A stretch of 59,158 nt of DNA from Bacteroidetes bacterium HGW-Bacteroidetes-6 (GTDB lineage: Bacteria; Bacteroidota; Bacteroidia; Bacteroidales; DTU049). The notes under the pieces are model-generated. The model was not told where the DNA came from, searched no databases, and was given only the letters and a program-made list of their open reading frames with translations. This document shows, piece after piece, positions 9,178-17,129 of this stretch. Both the position numbers and the translations under genes were made by a program. The stretch is from the NCBI GenBank assembly GCA_002842495.1, contig PHDB01000016.1:1-59158 (forward strand), in the 5' to 3' direction. Every line of letters begins with the position of its first letter. The first letter of the stretch is position 1.

Positions 9178-10371
9178 ATGAAACGAATCATAACCCTGAC
9201 TTTCGGACTTTTGTTTTCCGTTATGTCTTTTGGGCAGAGCAACTTGGTAATCAGTGCTTATAACTATTTAAATAGCGGCAAGCTTGATAAAGCTCTTGAA
9301 AGCATCGAACCTACCATTGTACATCCTAAAACCATGGGAGAAGCGAAGACTTGGTTATACAGAGGTAATATTTATCTGCGTATTGCTCTATCTGATGATG
9401 AAAAATATAAAAATCTGGTTCAAGGGCCTCTGGATTCTGCATATAGCTCATATCAGAAATCAATCGCTATTGATAAAGACTTTATTGCTCCTGCAGGAAA
9501 TCCACCCAAAGCTGAATTGGGGCTGTATATTATTGGCGAACAATATTATAACAAAGGCGTTGAATTGTTTAATATGCAAAAATGGCTCGAAGCTAAAGAC
9601 TATTTTGAGCGAACACGTAAGATCAATTCAATTTTTGGCGTGAAAGATTCCCTTGCAACTTATAACGCAACGCTTTGTGCTTTAAAACTTGAGGATAAAG
9701 AAACAGCCAGCAAGTATTTGAAAGATCTAATCACCATGAATTTCCAGAAGCCCGAAATTTACTCGATGCTTGCTGGTATCTATAAAGAAGATGGCGATAC
9801 AACCAAAATGATTAATACCATTAAAATGGGTCGTAAGCGCTTTGCCGGTGATTTGGGATTGATTATTTCTGAAACCAATTACTATCTTGCTAAAGGTGAT
9901 TTGGCCAGTGCTCAGGATTTGCTGAAAGTAGCTGTTGAAAAAGACCCAAACAATCCGGTATTGCATTTTACAATTGGGAGTAATTACGATCGTCTTTCGC
10001 GCGACACAAGTATGAAGGTCGAGGAGAAAGAACTAATGTTGGCCGAGGCTGAAAAAGCATACCTGAGAGCCATTGAGCTGAATCCGGCTTTCTTTGATGC
10101 TTATTACAATGTTGGGGCTTTATTTTTCAATAAAGGTGTTGAGGTTTTCGAATATGCAAATACAATTCCTCCCGACCAGTTTAACGAATATGAAGCAGCT
10201 AAGAAAAAATACATGGGATACTGGGAAAAAGCGTTGCCATATCTTGAAAAGGCAAGTGAAATTCAACCTTCCGATATGGGAACATTGCAAGCACTCAAAT
10301 CATTGTATGCTCGTTTGAATATGCCCGAAAAACTCAAAGCTGTAAGTGATAAAATCAACGAATTGAAATAA
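9178..10371 (+). CDS. Secreted tetratricopeptide repeat protein
   Basis: A 397-residue protein with a signal peptide (MKRIITLTFGLLFSVMSFGQ, probable cleavage after FGQ) and then TPR helices through most of its length, for example YNVGALFFNKGVEVFEYANT and WEKALPYLEKASEIQPSDMG. It probably lies in the periplasm or on the outer membrane as a scaffold. It is monocistronic, with its own promoter and a strong shared terminator. No catalytic motif is visible and the partner is unknown. Confidence 0.85.
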   Translation: MKRIITLTFGLLFSVMSFGQSNLVISAYNYLNSGKLDKALESIEPTIVHPKTMGEAKTWLYRGNIYLRIALSDDEKYKNLVQGPLDSAYSSYQKSIAIDKDFIAPAGNPPKAELGLYIIGEQYYNKGVELFNMQKWLEAKDYFERTRKINSIFGVKDSLATYNATLCALKLEDKETASKYLKDLITMNFQKPEIYSMLAGIYKEDGDTTKMINTIKMGRKRFAGDLGLIISETNYYLAKGDLASAQDLLKVAVEKDPNNPVLHFTIGSNYDRLSRDTSMKVEEKELMLAEAEKAYLRAIELNPAFFDAYYNVGALFFNKGVEVFEYANTIPPDQFNEYEAAKKKYMGYWEKALPYLEKASEIQPSDMGTLQALKSLYARLNMPEKLKAVSDKINELK

Positions 10372-10391
10372 CATCGAATTCCCTGGATGTT

Positions 10392-10433
10392 AAAAACCCC
10401 GGATTCTGAAAAAATCCGGGGTTTTGTTTTTTT
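10392..10433. terminator. Bidirectional terminator between the TPR gene and xdhB
   Basis: AAAACCCCGGATT (10393-10405) pairs with AATCCGGGGTTTT, followed by a T-rich run to 10433. It lies between convergent genes and has A/T tracts on both sides, so it can serve both. Confidence 0.9.
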
Positions 10434-10446
10434 GAGATTGTTTCAG

Positions 10447-12777
10447 CTATAATTTCATCTTCTCAAGACAAAGTACAATTTCCTCGTTTGTTGCAGGAAT
10501 ACCTAACGGAGGCTCTTTGGTATGATCGAAAACAGCCGAAATGGCATCTTTGATAGCCAGCCACACCGAAATAGCCAGCGGAAACGGAGGTTCACCAACA
10601 GCTTTGCTCCTCCGGATAGTATTATTGTTGGGCGCATTTTCAAGCAATTCCACCCGCAAGTCAACGGGAATGTCGGTGATGGTTGGTATTTTGTATGTAT
10701 CGGGGGAAGAATTCAGAAGTCGCCCCTGGCTGTTCCACTTTAATTCTTCGGTTGTGACCCAACCCAATCCTTGAACAAAGCCGCCCACAATCTGGCCTTT
10801 ATCAAGCATGGTGTTCAGGCTTTGGCCTGCATCTTCAATCAGATTGACATGCAACAAAACCACACGACCGGTGAGTGTATTCACTTCTACCTCCGAAACT
10901 GACATGGCGTAAGCATAATAATGAAAAGGTTTTCCAACACCATTGGGGCGATCGAACCAGATATCGGGTGTGCGATAGTAGCCTGCAGCACTGAGTTGGG
11001 TTTGCTTGAAATAGGCCTTAGCAACAAATTCATCAAATGAGCACGAAACGGCAGGTTGACTTCCATCAATGATTTGGTCGTTGTCAATAATAATATTTTC
11101 AGCCAAAATGGTTTTGTCAGGAAACAGATCGCCCAGTATTTCGGGAGCAATATCAATGAGTCTTTTTTTCAATTGATCGATGGCGTTTTTTACAGCCATG
11201 CCATTGAGATCGGAACCCGATGAGGCTGCTGTTGCTGAGGTGTTTGGAATTTTTGAAGTGTTTGTAGGTGTAATCCTTATGCGTTCAATTTTAACACCCA
11301 GCTCGGCAGCCGCAACCTGTAGCATTTTCGTGTTGAGACCCTGACCCATTTCGATTCCGCCGTGATTTACCTGAATACTACCATCTGAATAAATATGAAT
11401 GAGCGATCCTGCCTGATTGAGGAAAGACGTTGTAAACGAAATGCCGAATTTGACAGGAACAAGAGCCAGACCTCTTTTTATATGTTTGCTGGTTTGGTTG
11501 AATTCATCGGCTTTCTGGCGGCGTGTTCTGTAGGCCGACGAAGCTGTAATTTTTGAAAAAATAGTTTCGAGCCTGTTGTTTTCAACCAAAGCACCATAAG
11601 GTGCAGTATTACGGTCTTTGATGCCGTAAAAATTGATTTGTCGGATTTCGGTTGGATCTTTTTTTAGAAAACGAGCCATTTGGTCGATCGCATTTTCGAT
11701 TACGGCCATACCTTGGGGCTGACCAAAACCCCTGAAAGCCACATTGCTGGGCAGATTTGTTTTCCACGAATTGCCGATGATGCGAATATTGGGAATGAAA
11801 AATGCATTTTCGGCATGAAGCATGGCTCGTTCGAGAATGGCCATGGTAAGATCAGATGCGTAGCCCGCATCGACGTTGAAAACGACTTCGTATGCTTTTA
11901 TCAATCCGTTTTCATCAAAGCCCAGCTTCCAGTCCGATAAAAATCGGTGACGCTTGCCGGTAATAGCCTGATCGGTGTCACGTGTAAGGCGAAGCCGAAC
12001 AGGTTTGCGGGTTTTTGCTGCAAGCAACGATGCCCATGCCGCGATGTGGTTCCCCTGAGTTTCCTTTCCACCAAAAGCACCGCCCAAACGACGTGTTTCA
12101 ACCACAATTCGGTTGCGGTCGGTGTTTAATACCTCTGCAACTATAGCCTGAGTCTCCGAAGGATGTTGAGTGCTGCTGTAGCAGGTCATTTCGTCGTCTT
12201 CGCCTGGAACAGCAATGCAAATCTGTGTTTCTAAATACCAGTGTTCTTGTCCGCCGCTACTGAATCGTCCCTGCAATACATGTTTACATTCATTGAAAAC
12301 CTGATCAACCTTACCTCGTTCAATTTTTCGTTGGGGCTGCAATACTGTGTTTTGTCGTATTGCATCTTCAATTGTAATGATAGGAGCCTCTGCTTCGATA
12401 TCGGGTTTTACAGCCTCGGCAGCATGCAATGCTTGTTCTAGTGTGTCGGCAGCTATTAATGCTATCGTTTGGCCCATGAAATCGACCCGATCGGTTGCAA
12501 TACAGGGTTCGTCATGGAAAACCGGCCCCATTTGATTGTCGCCGGGAATGTCGGCTGCAGTGATAACACATTGCACGCCAGGCATTTTTGCAGCAGCTGA
12601 AAAATCGATATTTTTAATTTTCCCTTTGGCAACGGGCGAAGTTACAAGGCATGCATGCAGTTGCCCTTCAATAGCGGGCAAATCGTCTATATACAATGTG
12701 GTGCCCTGGACATGTCTGAGGGCACTGTCGTGTACGGGTTCGTTGTAGCTATGTGTATGTTGATATTGCTTTTTCAT
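10447..12777 (-). CDS. xdhB: Xanthine dehydrogenase, molybdopterin-binding subunit
   Basis: Catalytic subunit that hydroxylates hypoxanthine to xanthine and xanthine to uric acid. The 776 residues match bacterial two-subunit xanthine dehydrogenases. Residues known to position and attack the purine are all present: Glu239 in GGAFGGKETQ, Arg349 in AFRGFGQPQG, and the base Glu729 in AVGEPPF. The molybdopterin loop EMGQGLNTK is also intact. These features argue for a true purine hydroxylase rather than an aldehyde or CO oxidoreductase. The gene overlaps xdhA by 4 bases and is last in the xdhC-xdhA-xdhB operon. The symbol follows Rhodobacter naming; E. coli uses the letters differently. Confidence 0.93.
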   Translation of the reverse strand: MKKQYQHTHSYNEPVHDSALRHVQGTTLYIDDLPAIEGQLHACLVTSPVAKGKIKNIDFSAAAKMPGVQCVITAADIPGDNQMGPVFHDEPCIATDRVDFMGQTIALIAADTLEQALHAAEAVKPDIEAEAPIITIEDAIRQNTVLQPQRKIERGKVDQVFNECKHVLQGRFSSGGQEHWYLETQICIAVPGEDDEMTCYSSTQHPSETQAIVAEVLNTDRNRIVVETRRLGGAFGGKETQGNHIAAWASLLAAKTRKPVRLRLTRDTDQAITGKRHRFLSDWKLGFDENGLIKAYEVVFNVDAGYASDLTMAILERAMLHAENAFFIPNIRIIGNSWKTNLPSNVAFRGFGQPQGMAVIENAIDQMARFLKKDPTEIRQINFYGIKDRNTAPYGALVENNRLETIFSKITASSAYRTRRQKADEFNQTSKHIKRGLALVPVKFGISFTTSFLNQAGSLIHIYSDGSIQVNHGGIEMGQGLNTKMLQVAAAELGVKIERIRITPTNTSKIPNTSATAASSGSDLNGMAVKNAIDQLKKRLIDIAPEILGDLFPDKTILAENIIIDNDQIIDGSQPAVSCSFDEFVAKAYFKQTQLSAAGYYRTPDIWFDRPNGVGKPFHYYAYAMSVSEVEVNTLTGRVVLLHVNLIEDAGQSLNTMLDKGQIVGGFVQGLGWVTTEELKWNSQGRLLNSSPDTYKIPTITDIPVDLRVELLENAPNNNTIRRSKAVGEPPFPLAISVWLAIKDAISAVFDHTKEPPLGIPATNEEIVLCLEKMKL

Positions 12778-14237
12778 GAATGATGGCTTTGGGTATCATC
12801 GAAAAATTGTTGCAACAGATTTGCAGCTGCAAGATTGCGAAAATCAGCTCCGCTACGTGCATCTGATAATGGAGTAAATTCAATTTTTAACATTTCCATG
12901 GCCTGGTCAACAATAGATTGTTCCCATTTTTTACCAATCAGAAATGCTTTGCATGCTTTCGCTTCGATGGTGGTTGCAGCCATTCCGCCATAATATACAG
13001 TGAATTGCTCAATGGAGTTTTCGGATCCGGTTTTTAAGCGGAATGCTGCACTCACTGTAGAGATATCCATATCGTGACGCTTACTCACTTTATACATCTT
13101 TATTTTTTCGTCCGGTGCAGGAAGAGGAATAATGAGGTTTTCGATGAGCTCGTCTTTTTGCAGTTCTGTTTGTCGATAACCTGTAATAAAGTTTTTAACT
13201 GGGAGTGTCCGGCTTCCGCGAACTGAAACGAGTTTTACTTTTGCATCGCAGGCAAGCAATAGTGGAGTTGTGTCGCCAATGGGAGAGGCCGAGCCAAGAT
13301 TTCCTCCGAGCGTTGCGACATGACGTATTTGACGCGAAGCAAACACTGATAGAATGTTGTTAAGTGCCGGAAAAGAATCTTCTACAAGCAAGCGAAGGCT
13401 TTCGAGTGATAGCCCGGAGCCAGCTTCAATCTGAAAACCATTGCAGACAAACTGCTTGAGCTCATCAATTCCGGAAATGTCCAAAATGAATGGAATATGT
13501 TTAAAATGTTTGCTCTGTTGTAATGCCGTATCGGTCGACCCGTTTACAATTAGTGCTTCGGGATGCGCAGCTCTTGCGTGAAGAGTTTCAGTAAGATTCG
13601 TGGGCCTTATATAGCGCTGATGCAAACAATTGGAATCGAACATAACTTGTGGCTGCATTTCGAGAAGCATTTCTATAAAATTTGCTTCCATTTCGTCGAA
13701 ACGATCGGGTTGGCGGTCGTCGAGAGCAACTTTGGCAGCTTTGCGTATGCTGTCGTAGCCAGTGCATCGGCAAAGATTTCCTGCAAACGCATTATTGATT
13801 TCGGTATCGTTGGTTTTGTCGTTTTTGTGATACAAGGCAAACAAACTCATTACGAATCCGGGAGTGCAAAAACCACATTGTGTTGCATGCTCCCGCACAA
13901 TGGCTTTTTGAACGGGATGAAGAAGCAAAATGTTGTCGGTTTCAGGAGCCAGTCCACGCGAAGTGATTAGCAGTTTCCCGTCGATGGCCGGCAAAAAAAG
14001 CAAACAGGAATTTATTGCTTTATAGATGAGTTTTTGTCTGCTTTCGTCGGGTTCAGCCACCACAACAGTACATGCGCCGCAATCGCCTTCGGCACAACCT
14101 TCTTTCACTTCGGTATGATGTACATTGTTACGCAACCAATTTAAAACGGTTGTTGAAGGTTTGATTTTCTGTTCGTTGAAATTGATGCTTACCGGTTCTC
14201 CATTGAGCAGAAACGAAATGGTGTTTTTCGTATTCAT
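12774..14237 (-). CDS. xdhA: Xanthine dehydrogenase, iron-sulfur/FAD subunit
   Basis: Carries electrons from the molybdenum centre through two [2Fe-2S] clusters to FAD and NAD+. The N-terminal ferredoxin-like domain has Cys48, Cys53, Cys56 and Cys78; the helical second cluster domain has Cys121, Cys124, Cys156 and Cys158. A FAD-binding domain with the loop TLGGNLGSASPIGDTTPLL follows, and the C-terminal flavoprotein domain ends near 485. The fusion of the iron-sulfur and FAD parts with a separate molybdenum subunit is the XdhA/XdhB arrangement of Rhodobacter and Pseudomonas. The gene overlaps xdhC upstream and xdhB downstream by 4 bases each, giving coupled translation. Confidence 0.93.
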   Translation of the reverse strand: MNTKNTISFLLNGEPVSINFNEQKIKPSTTVLNWLRNNVHHTEVKEGCAEGDCGACTVVVAEPDESRQKLIYKAINSCLLFLPAIDGKLLITSRGLAPETDNILLLHPVQKAIVREHATQCGFCTPGFVMSLFALYHKNDKTNDTEINNAFAGNLCRCTGYDSIRKAAKVALDDRQPDRFDEMEANFIEMLLEMQPQVMFDSNCLHQRYIRPTNLTETLHARAAHPEALIVNGSTDTALQQSKHFKHIPFILDISGIDELKQFVCNGFQIEAGSGLSLESLRLLVEDSFPALNNILSVFASRQIRHVATLGGNLGSASPIGDTTPLLLACDAKVKLVSVRGSRTLPVKNFITGYRQTELQKDELIENLIIPLPAPDEKIKMYKVSKRHDMDISTVSAAFRLKTGSENSIEQFTVYYGGMAATTIEAKACKAFLIGKKWEQSIVDQAMEMLKIEFTPLSDARSGADFRNLAAANLLQQFFDDTQSHHS

Positions 14238-15007
14238 CGGTTCGTGGTGTTTTTTGCGTCAATAATTTTTGCCAAAATAGAAATGGCAATATCTTCGGGA
14301 GTTTCGCAGGCAATGGGAACGCCTATTGGCATGTCGATGGAGTCGATTTGCTGAAGCGATAGACCAAATTCGTCGGCAAAACGTTTACGGGCAAGTTCAA
14401 CTTTGCGTTTCGACCCGATCATTCCAATGTATTTGTGTGGTTTGCCAATGAGCATGGCAACAACTTCGCTGTCGAACGAATGTTTGTAGGTGGTAGACAC
14501 AATGTAGCTGTTGGAGTGGAAGTTTATTTTATCTGCAGCTTCTTCGAACGGCATTTCGTAGGTTTCGGCCAATCCCTGCGGCCAGGAGCCAAATATGCCT
14601 TCCCGGTTGTCTGCGGCAATCACTCTGAATCCGGCAATTACAGCCATTTTGGCGAGAGCTTTTCCTACATGGCCTGCTCCGAAAATAACGAGCTGAGGTT
14701 GTGCCGCCAAAGGTTCAAAATAAACGGTCATGCGACCACCACAATGCATTTCGAGGTCATTGGCCAGATTGTACGCTTTGGTTTGCGGACTGTCAGAATT
14801 CATTATTGCTAAGGCATCGTCAATGGCTTGTTTTTCGATACTACCACCACCAATGGTGCCGCTTATGGTTCCGTCGGCAAAAACAAGCATTTTTGAGCCA
14901 GGCTTGCGTGGAGTGGAGCCTTCGGCGCCAATTACAACGCAGAGTACAGCTGCTTTTCCGCTGTTGATCGCTTCGGATATTTCGTTGAAGAAGTTCATAG
15001 TGTGCAA
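14234..15007 (-). CDS. xdhC: XdhC-type molybdenum cofactor insertion protein
   Basis: XdhC proteins bind molybdenum cofactor, promote its sulfuration and hand it to the xanthine dehydrogenase molybdenum subunit. The 257 residues contain the XdhC/CoxI N-terminal domain (GAEGSTPRKPGSKMLVFADG at 28-47, GTIGGGSIE at 50-58) and a C-terminal Rossmann domain beginning LVIFGAGHVGKALAKM with the Gly110-x-Gly-x-x-Gly115 pattern. It is first in the operon. Met1 and Met4 are both possible starts (15007 or 14998). No clear TAnnTTTG box was found upstream. Molybdopterin synthesis genes are not in the window. Confidence 0.9.
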   Translation of the reverse strand: MHTMNFFNEISEAINSGKAAVLCVVIGAEGSTPRKPGSKMLVFADGTISGTIGGGSIEKQAIDDALAIMNSDSPQTKAYNLANDLEMHCGGRMTVYFEPLAAQPQLVIFGAGHVGKALAKMAVIAGFRVIAADNREGIFGSWPQGLAETYEMPFEEAADKINFHSNSYIVSTTYKHSFDSEVVAMLIGKPHKYIGMIGSKRKVELARKRFADEFGLSLQQIDSIDMPIGVPIACETPEDIAISILAKIIDAKNTTNR

Positions 15008-15052
15008 TTTTTCAATGTAAAAGTAATGATTTTTGGGAAAAGTTTTTGAAAT

Positions 15053-15160
15053 AAGGAAATAGAAATACGAAATCAGAGATAAGAAATGTGAAAGTAGAAA
15101 TAAGAGAGTTGAGAATGAGAAATTTGAAATTGTAAATACGAAATTTGAGTTAAAATCGTT
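15053..15160. repeat. Purine-rich degenerate repeat, copy A
   Basis: A run of loosely repeated units of the type (A)GAAATnnGAGATAnGAAAT. A closely related stretch lies at 16708-16790 on the other side of the S41 peptidase gene. Both end in the sequence leading to a TATCT(T/A)TTGG-like motif. Units are imperfect with drifting period, consistent with slippage or an old dispersed repeat. Confidence 0.6.
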
Positions 15161-15169
15161 GTATCTTTG
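15144..15169 (+). promoter_or_regulatory. Candidate promoter of the S41 peptidase gene
   Basis: TATCTTTG (15162-15169) matches TAnnTTTG. A TTTG lies at 15144-15147, but the spacing of 14 is short. The leader would be about 44 bases. Confidence 0.5.
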
Positions 15170-15219
15170 GTTCGGAGATTAGATGGTCTTAGATTGAAAG
15201 CTAAGTAATTGAAAACAAT

Positions 15220-16692
15220 ATGAGAGCAATTTTTTTAACAATTCTCCTTATGGGAATTATTGTTGTTGGTGAAGCGCAGTCTTGCGATTGTAAGAAGTGT
15301 TTTGATTATTTGGTGAATAAAATAAAAGTCGATTATCCCGGATACAACGATAAAGTAACCGAGAAAACAAAATCTCAATTGCTTCAACTCGAACAAGATT
15401 TGAGGATGAAAATTAAGCAATACCCCGATTCATGTGGTACATATTTGTCAACATACACCTCTTGGTTTAAAGATAACCATTTGCGTATCAGACGGGTTTG
15501 GCGCAATCGAAGTGAAGAAAGTGATTCGAAGGGTAATGAGAAATATTTTGTTGGGAATATCGATTCTACCTTGCAATTGACAGAAAACCGCGATTCAGTA
15601 GTAGGATTATGGCATTCATTCTGGGGCGACATTGCCATTGTGAAATCGGCAGACTCGGAAAGTTATCTTGGTGTTTCAATATCTTATGACAGATATGAAA
15701 AAAATCAGATTGTATTTTCAATGAAGCAAATTCTTGAAAATGAATTTGCAGTTACCTCTTATCCGTATTATTATAATTTCGAACCCGAAGAAGGAGAAGC
15801 ATCTTTTAGGCTTAATAAACAAGTTTTGGAATTGCACGACAATACGCGATTTGTGAAAAAAACAAACTCTCCAATAGCTGATGACGCTTTTCTTTATTCC
15901 TATTTTCCCGAGTTTCCGAATGGCGCTAATGTTTACCCCATTGCTTTAGCCTTGACCGACAGCACTTTCTACCTCAGAGTTCCTTCTTTTTACGATAGTA
16001 CGGCAATTGAATTTACTTTGAAACATTGGGATGAGATTACTTCAAGGCCCAATTTGATAATTGATATCAGAAACAATGGGGGAGGGCAGGATAATTATTT
16101 TAGTACTTTGACCGATTTGATTTACAATAGACCATACGAAAGCAAAGGTGTGGAATGGTACGCCTCTAAAAACAATATAGCGCTTTTTGAGGATGCTCTG
16201 AAAAACGGTGAAATTTCAAATGGCGAGGAGGGAATTGAGTGGACAAATGCACTTCTCGAAGTTATGAGAAAAAACGTTGGAGGATTTGTAATTCATCCAC
16301 TTATGGGGAGCGACAAAACCATTGTTAACGATACAATATATCCAATGCCTCGAAGAATTGGAATCATCATCAACGAAGGGAATGCATCTTCGGCAGAACA
16401 ATTTATTCTTGAAGCAAAAAACAGTTCTAAAACAATATTATTCGGCAATTGCAATACTGCAGGAGTGTTAGATTATTCCAATGCTGTTTCCGAAACCTTG
16501 CCCGGTGGCGAATTTGAGCTTGTTTATCCAATGACTCGATCGCGTCGACTGCCAGAGCAACCAATTGACAATGTTGGGATTGCTCCCGACGTGTATATTC
16601 CATATTCATCATCGATGCAACTCTTTGACAGACTTGACCAATGGGTATATTTTGTGAAAGCTTATTTGGAATTGATGAGCGTTGAAAAATGA
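15220..16692 (+). CDS. Secreted S41-family serine peptidase-like protein
   Basis: A 490-residue exported protein with a signal peptide (MRAIFLTILLMGIIVVGEAQ) followed by CDCKKC, which could bind metal or form disulfides. The C-terminal half has the S41 (C-terminal-processing peptidase / tail-specific protease) core: LIIDIRNNGGG (substrate-binding strand) and GNASSAEQF with the likely nucleophile Ser390. The position equivalent to the CtpA catalytic lysine holds Val in TAGVLDY, so this belongs to the S41B-like branch that uses other residues, or is inactive. No PDZ domain is evident. It probably cleaves peptides in the periplasm; the substrate is unknown. The gene stands alone between two related repeats. 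Confidence 0.8.
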   Translation: MRAIFLTILLMGIIVVGEAQSCDCKKCFDYLVNKIKVDYPGYNDKVTEKTKSQLLQLEQDLRMKIKQYPDSCGTYLSTYTSWFKDNHLRIRRVWRNRSEESDSKGNEKYFVGNIDSTLQLTENRDSVVGLWHSFWGDIAIVKSADSESYLGVSISYDRYEKNQIVFSMKQILENEFAVTSYPYYYNFEPEEGEASFRLNKQVLELHDNTRFVKKTNSPIADDAFLYSYFPEFPNGANVYPIALALTDSTFYLRVPSFYDSTAIEFTLKHWDEITSRPNLIIDIRNNGGGQDNYFSTLTDLIYNRPYESKGVEWYASKNNIALFEDALKNGEISNGEEGIEWTNALLEVMRKNVGGFVIHPLMGSDKTIVNDTIYPMPRRIGIIINEGNASSAEQFILEAKNSSKTILFGNCNTAGVLDYSNAVSETLPGGEFELVYPMTRSRRLPEQPIDNVGIAPDVYIPYSSSMQLFDRLDQWVYFVKAYLELMSVEK

Positions 16693-16707
16693 AAATGACT
16701 ATTTTTG

Positions 16708-16790
16708 ATGTTAGAAATTAGAGATAATAAGTTAGAAATGAGAAAGTAGAGATACGAAATTTGAAATGGGAGTTGAAAAAGTTTTATCTA
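16708..16790. repeat. Purine-rich degenerate repeat, copy B
   Basis: Related to the stretch at 15053-15160. The shared core is GATACGAAATTTGAAAT or GTAAATACGAAATTTGA, followed by GAGTTnAAA and TATCT. The S41 peptidase gene therefore lies between two copies in the same orientation. Confidence 0.55.
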
Positions 16791-16882
16791 TTGGTATAAA
16801 ATAAACGTATATTTGTATTTGAGATATTGTCGCATGATGGGTTTGGAAAGCTATCGTAAGTATAGTTTGGGGAATAAGAAAT

Positions 16883-16930
16883 AACCGCTTTTCAGATTCT
16901 GATAGCCATCAGAATGACGAAAAAACGGTT
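16883..16930. repeat. Imperfect 48-base inverted repeat
   Basis: AACCG (16883-16887) pairs with CGGTT (16926-16930), TTTTC with GAAAA, and a perfect inner stem ATTCTGAT (16896-16903) with ATCAGAAT (16908-16915) closes over a four-base loop AGCC. TTTT only partly follows. It could be a weak terminator for the peptidase gene or a small dispersed palindrome. Confidence 0.55.
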
Positions 16931-17092
16931 TTGACTGTGGTGTTCAACCAACGGCGAAGCATTATCCGCCTTTTGAGGTTTGCGATTTTTGCGGACGATG
17001 GAATACCGCTTGCGAGCAGTCACCCCCAGCCCAATCTTTTAGCATCAACCCAAGGTCAATCTGAAAGCATTGGCGATAAACGCCAGACATAA

Positions 17093-17123
17093 TTTGCCAT
17101 TTCGCCAATTCGCCGTACCTTTG
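17093..17123 (+). promoter_or_regulatory. cca promoter, predicts a leaderless mRNA
   Basis: TTTG (17093-17096), 19 bases, TACCTTTG (17116-17123): an exact consensus with ideal spacing. A start seven bases after the final G falls on the A of the ATG at 17130. This decides the start codon of cca and excludes the in-frame ATG at 17070. Confidence 0.8.
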
Positions 17124-17129
17124 TGGCGC

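Larger units (their letters stand above)
16693..17129. other. Intergenic region between the S41 peptidase and cca
   Basis: This stretch of 437 bases holds repeat copy B, the inverted repeat at 16883-16930 and the cca promoter. The part at 16940-17080 is unassigned: a minus-strand frame of 60 codons ending near 16962 overlaps the cca start and has no recognisable domain, so no gene is called. Confidence 0.6.
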
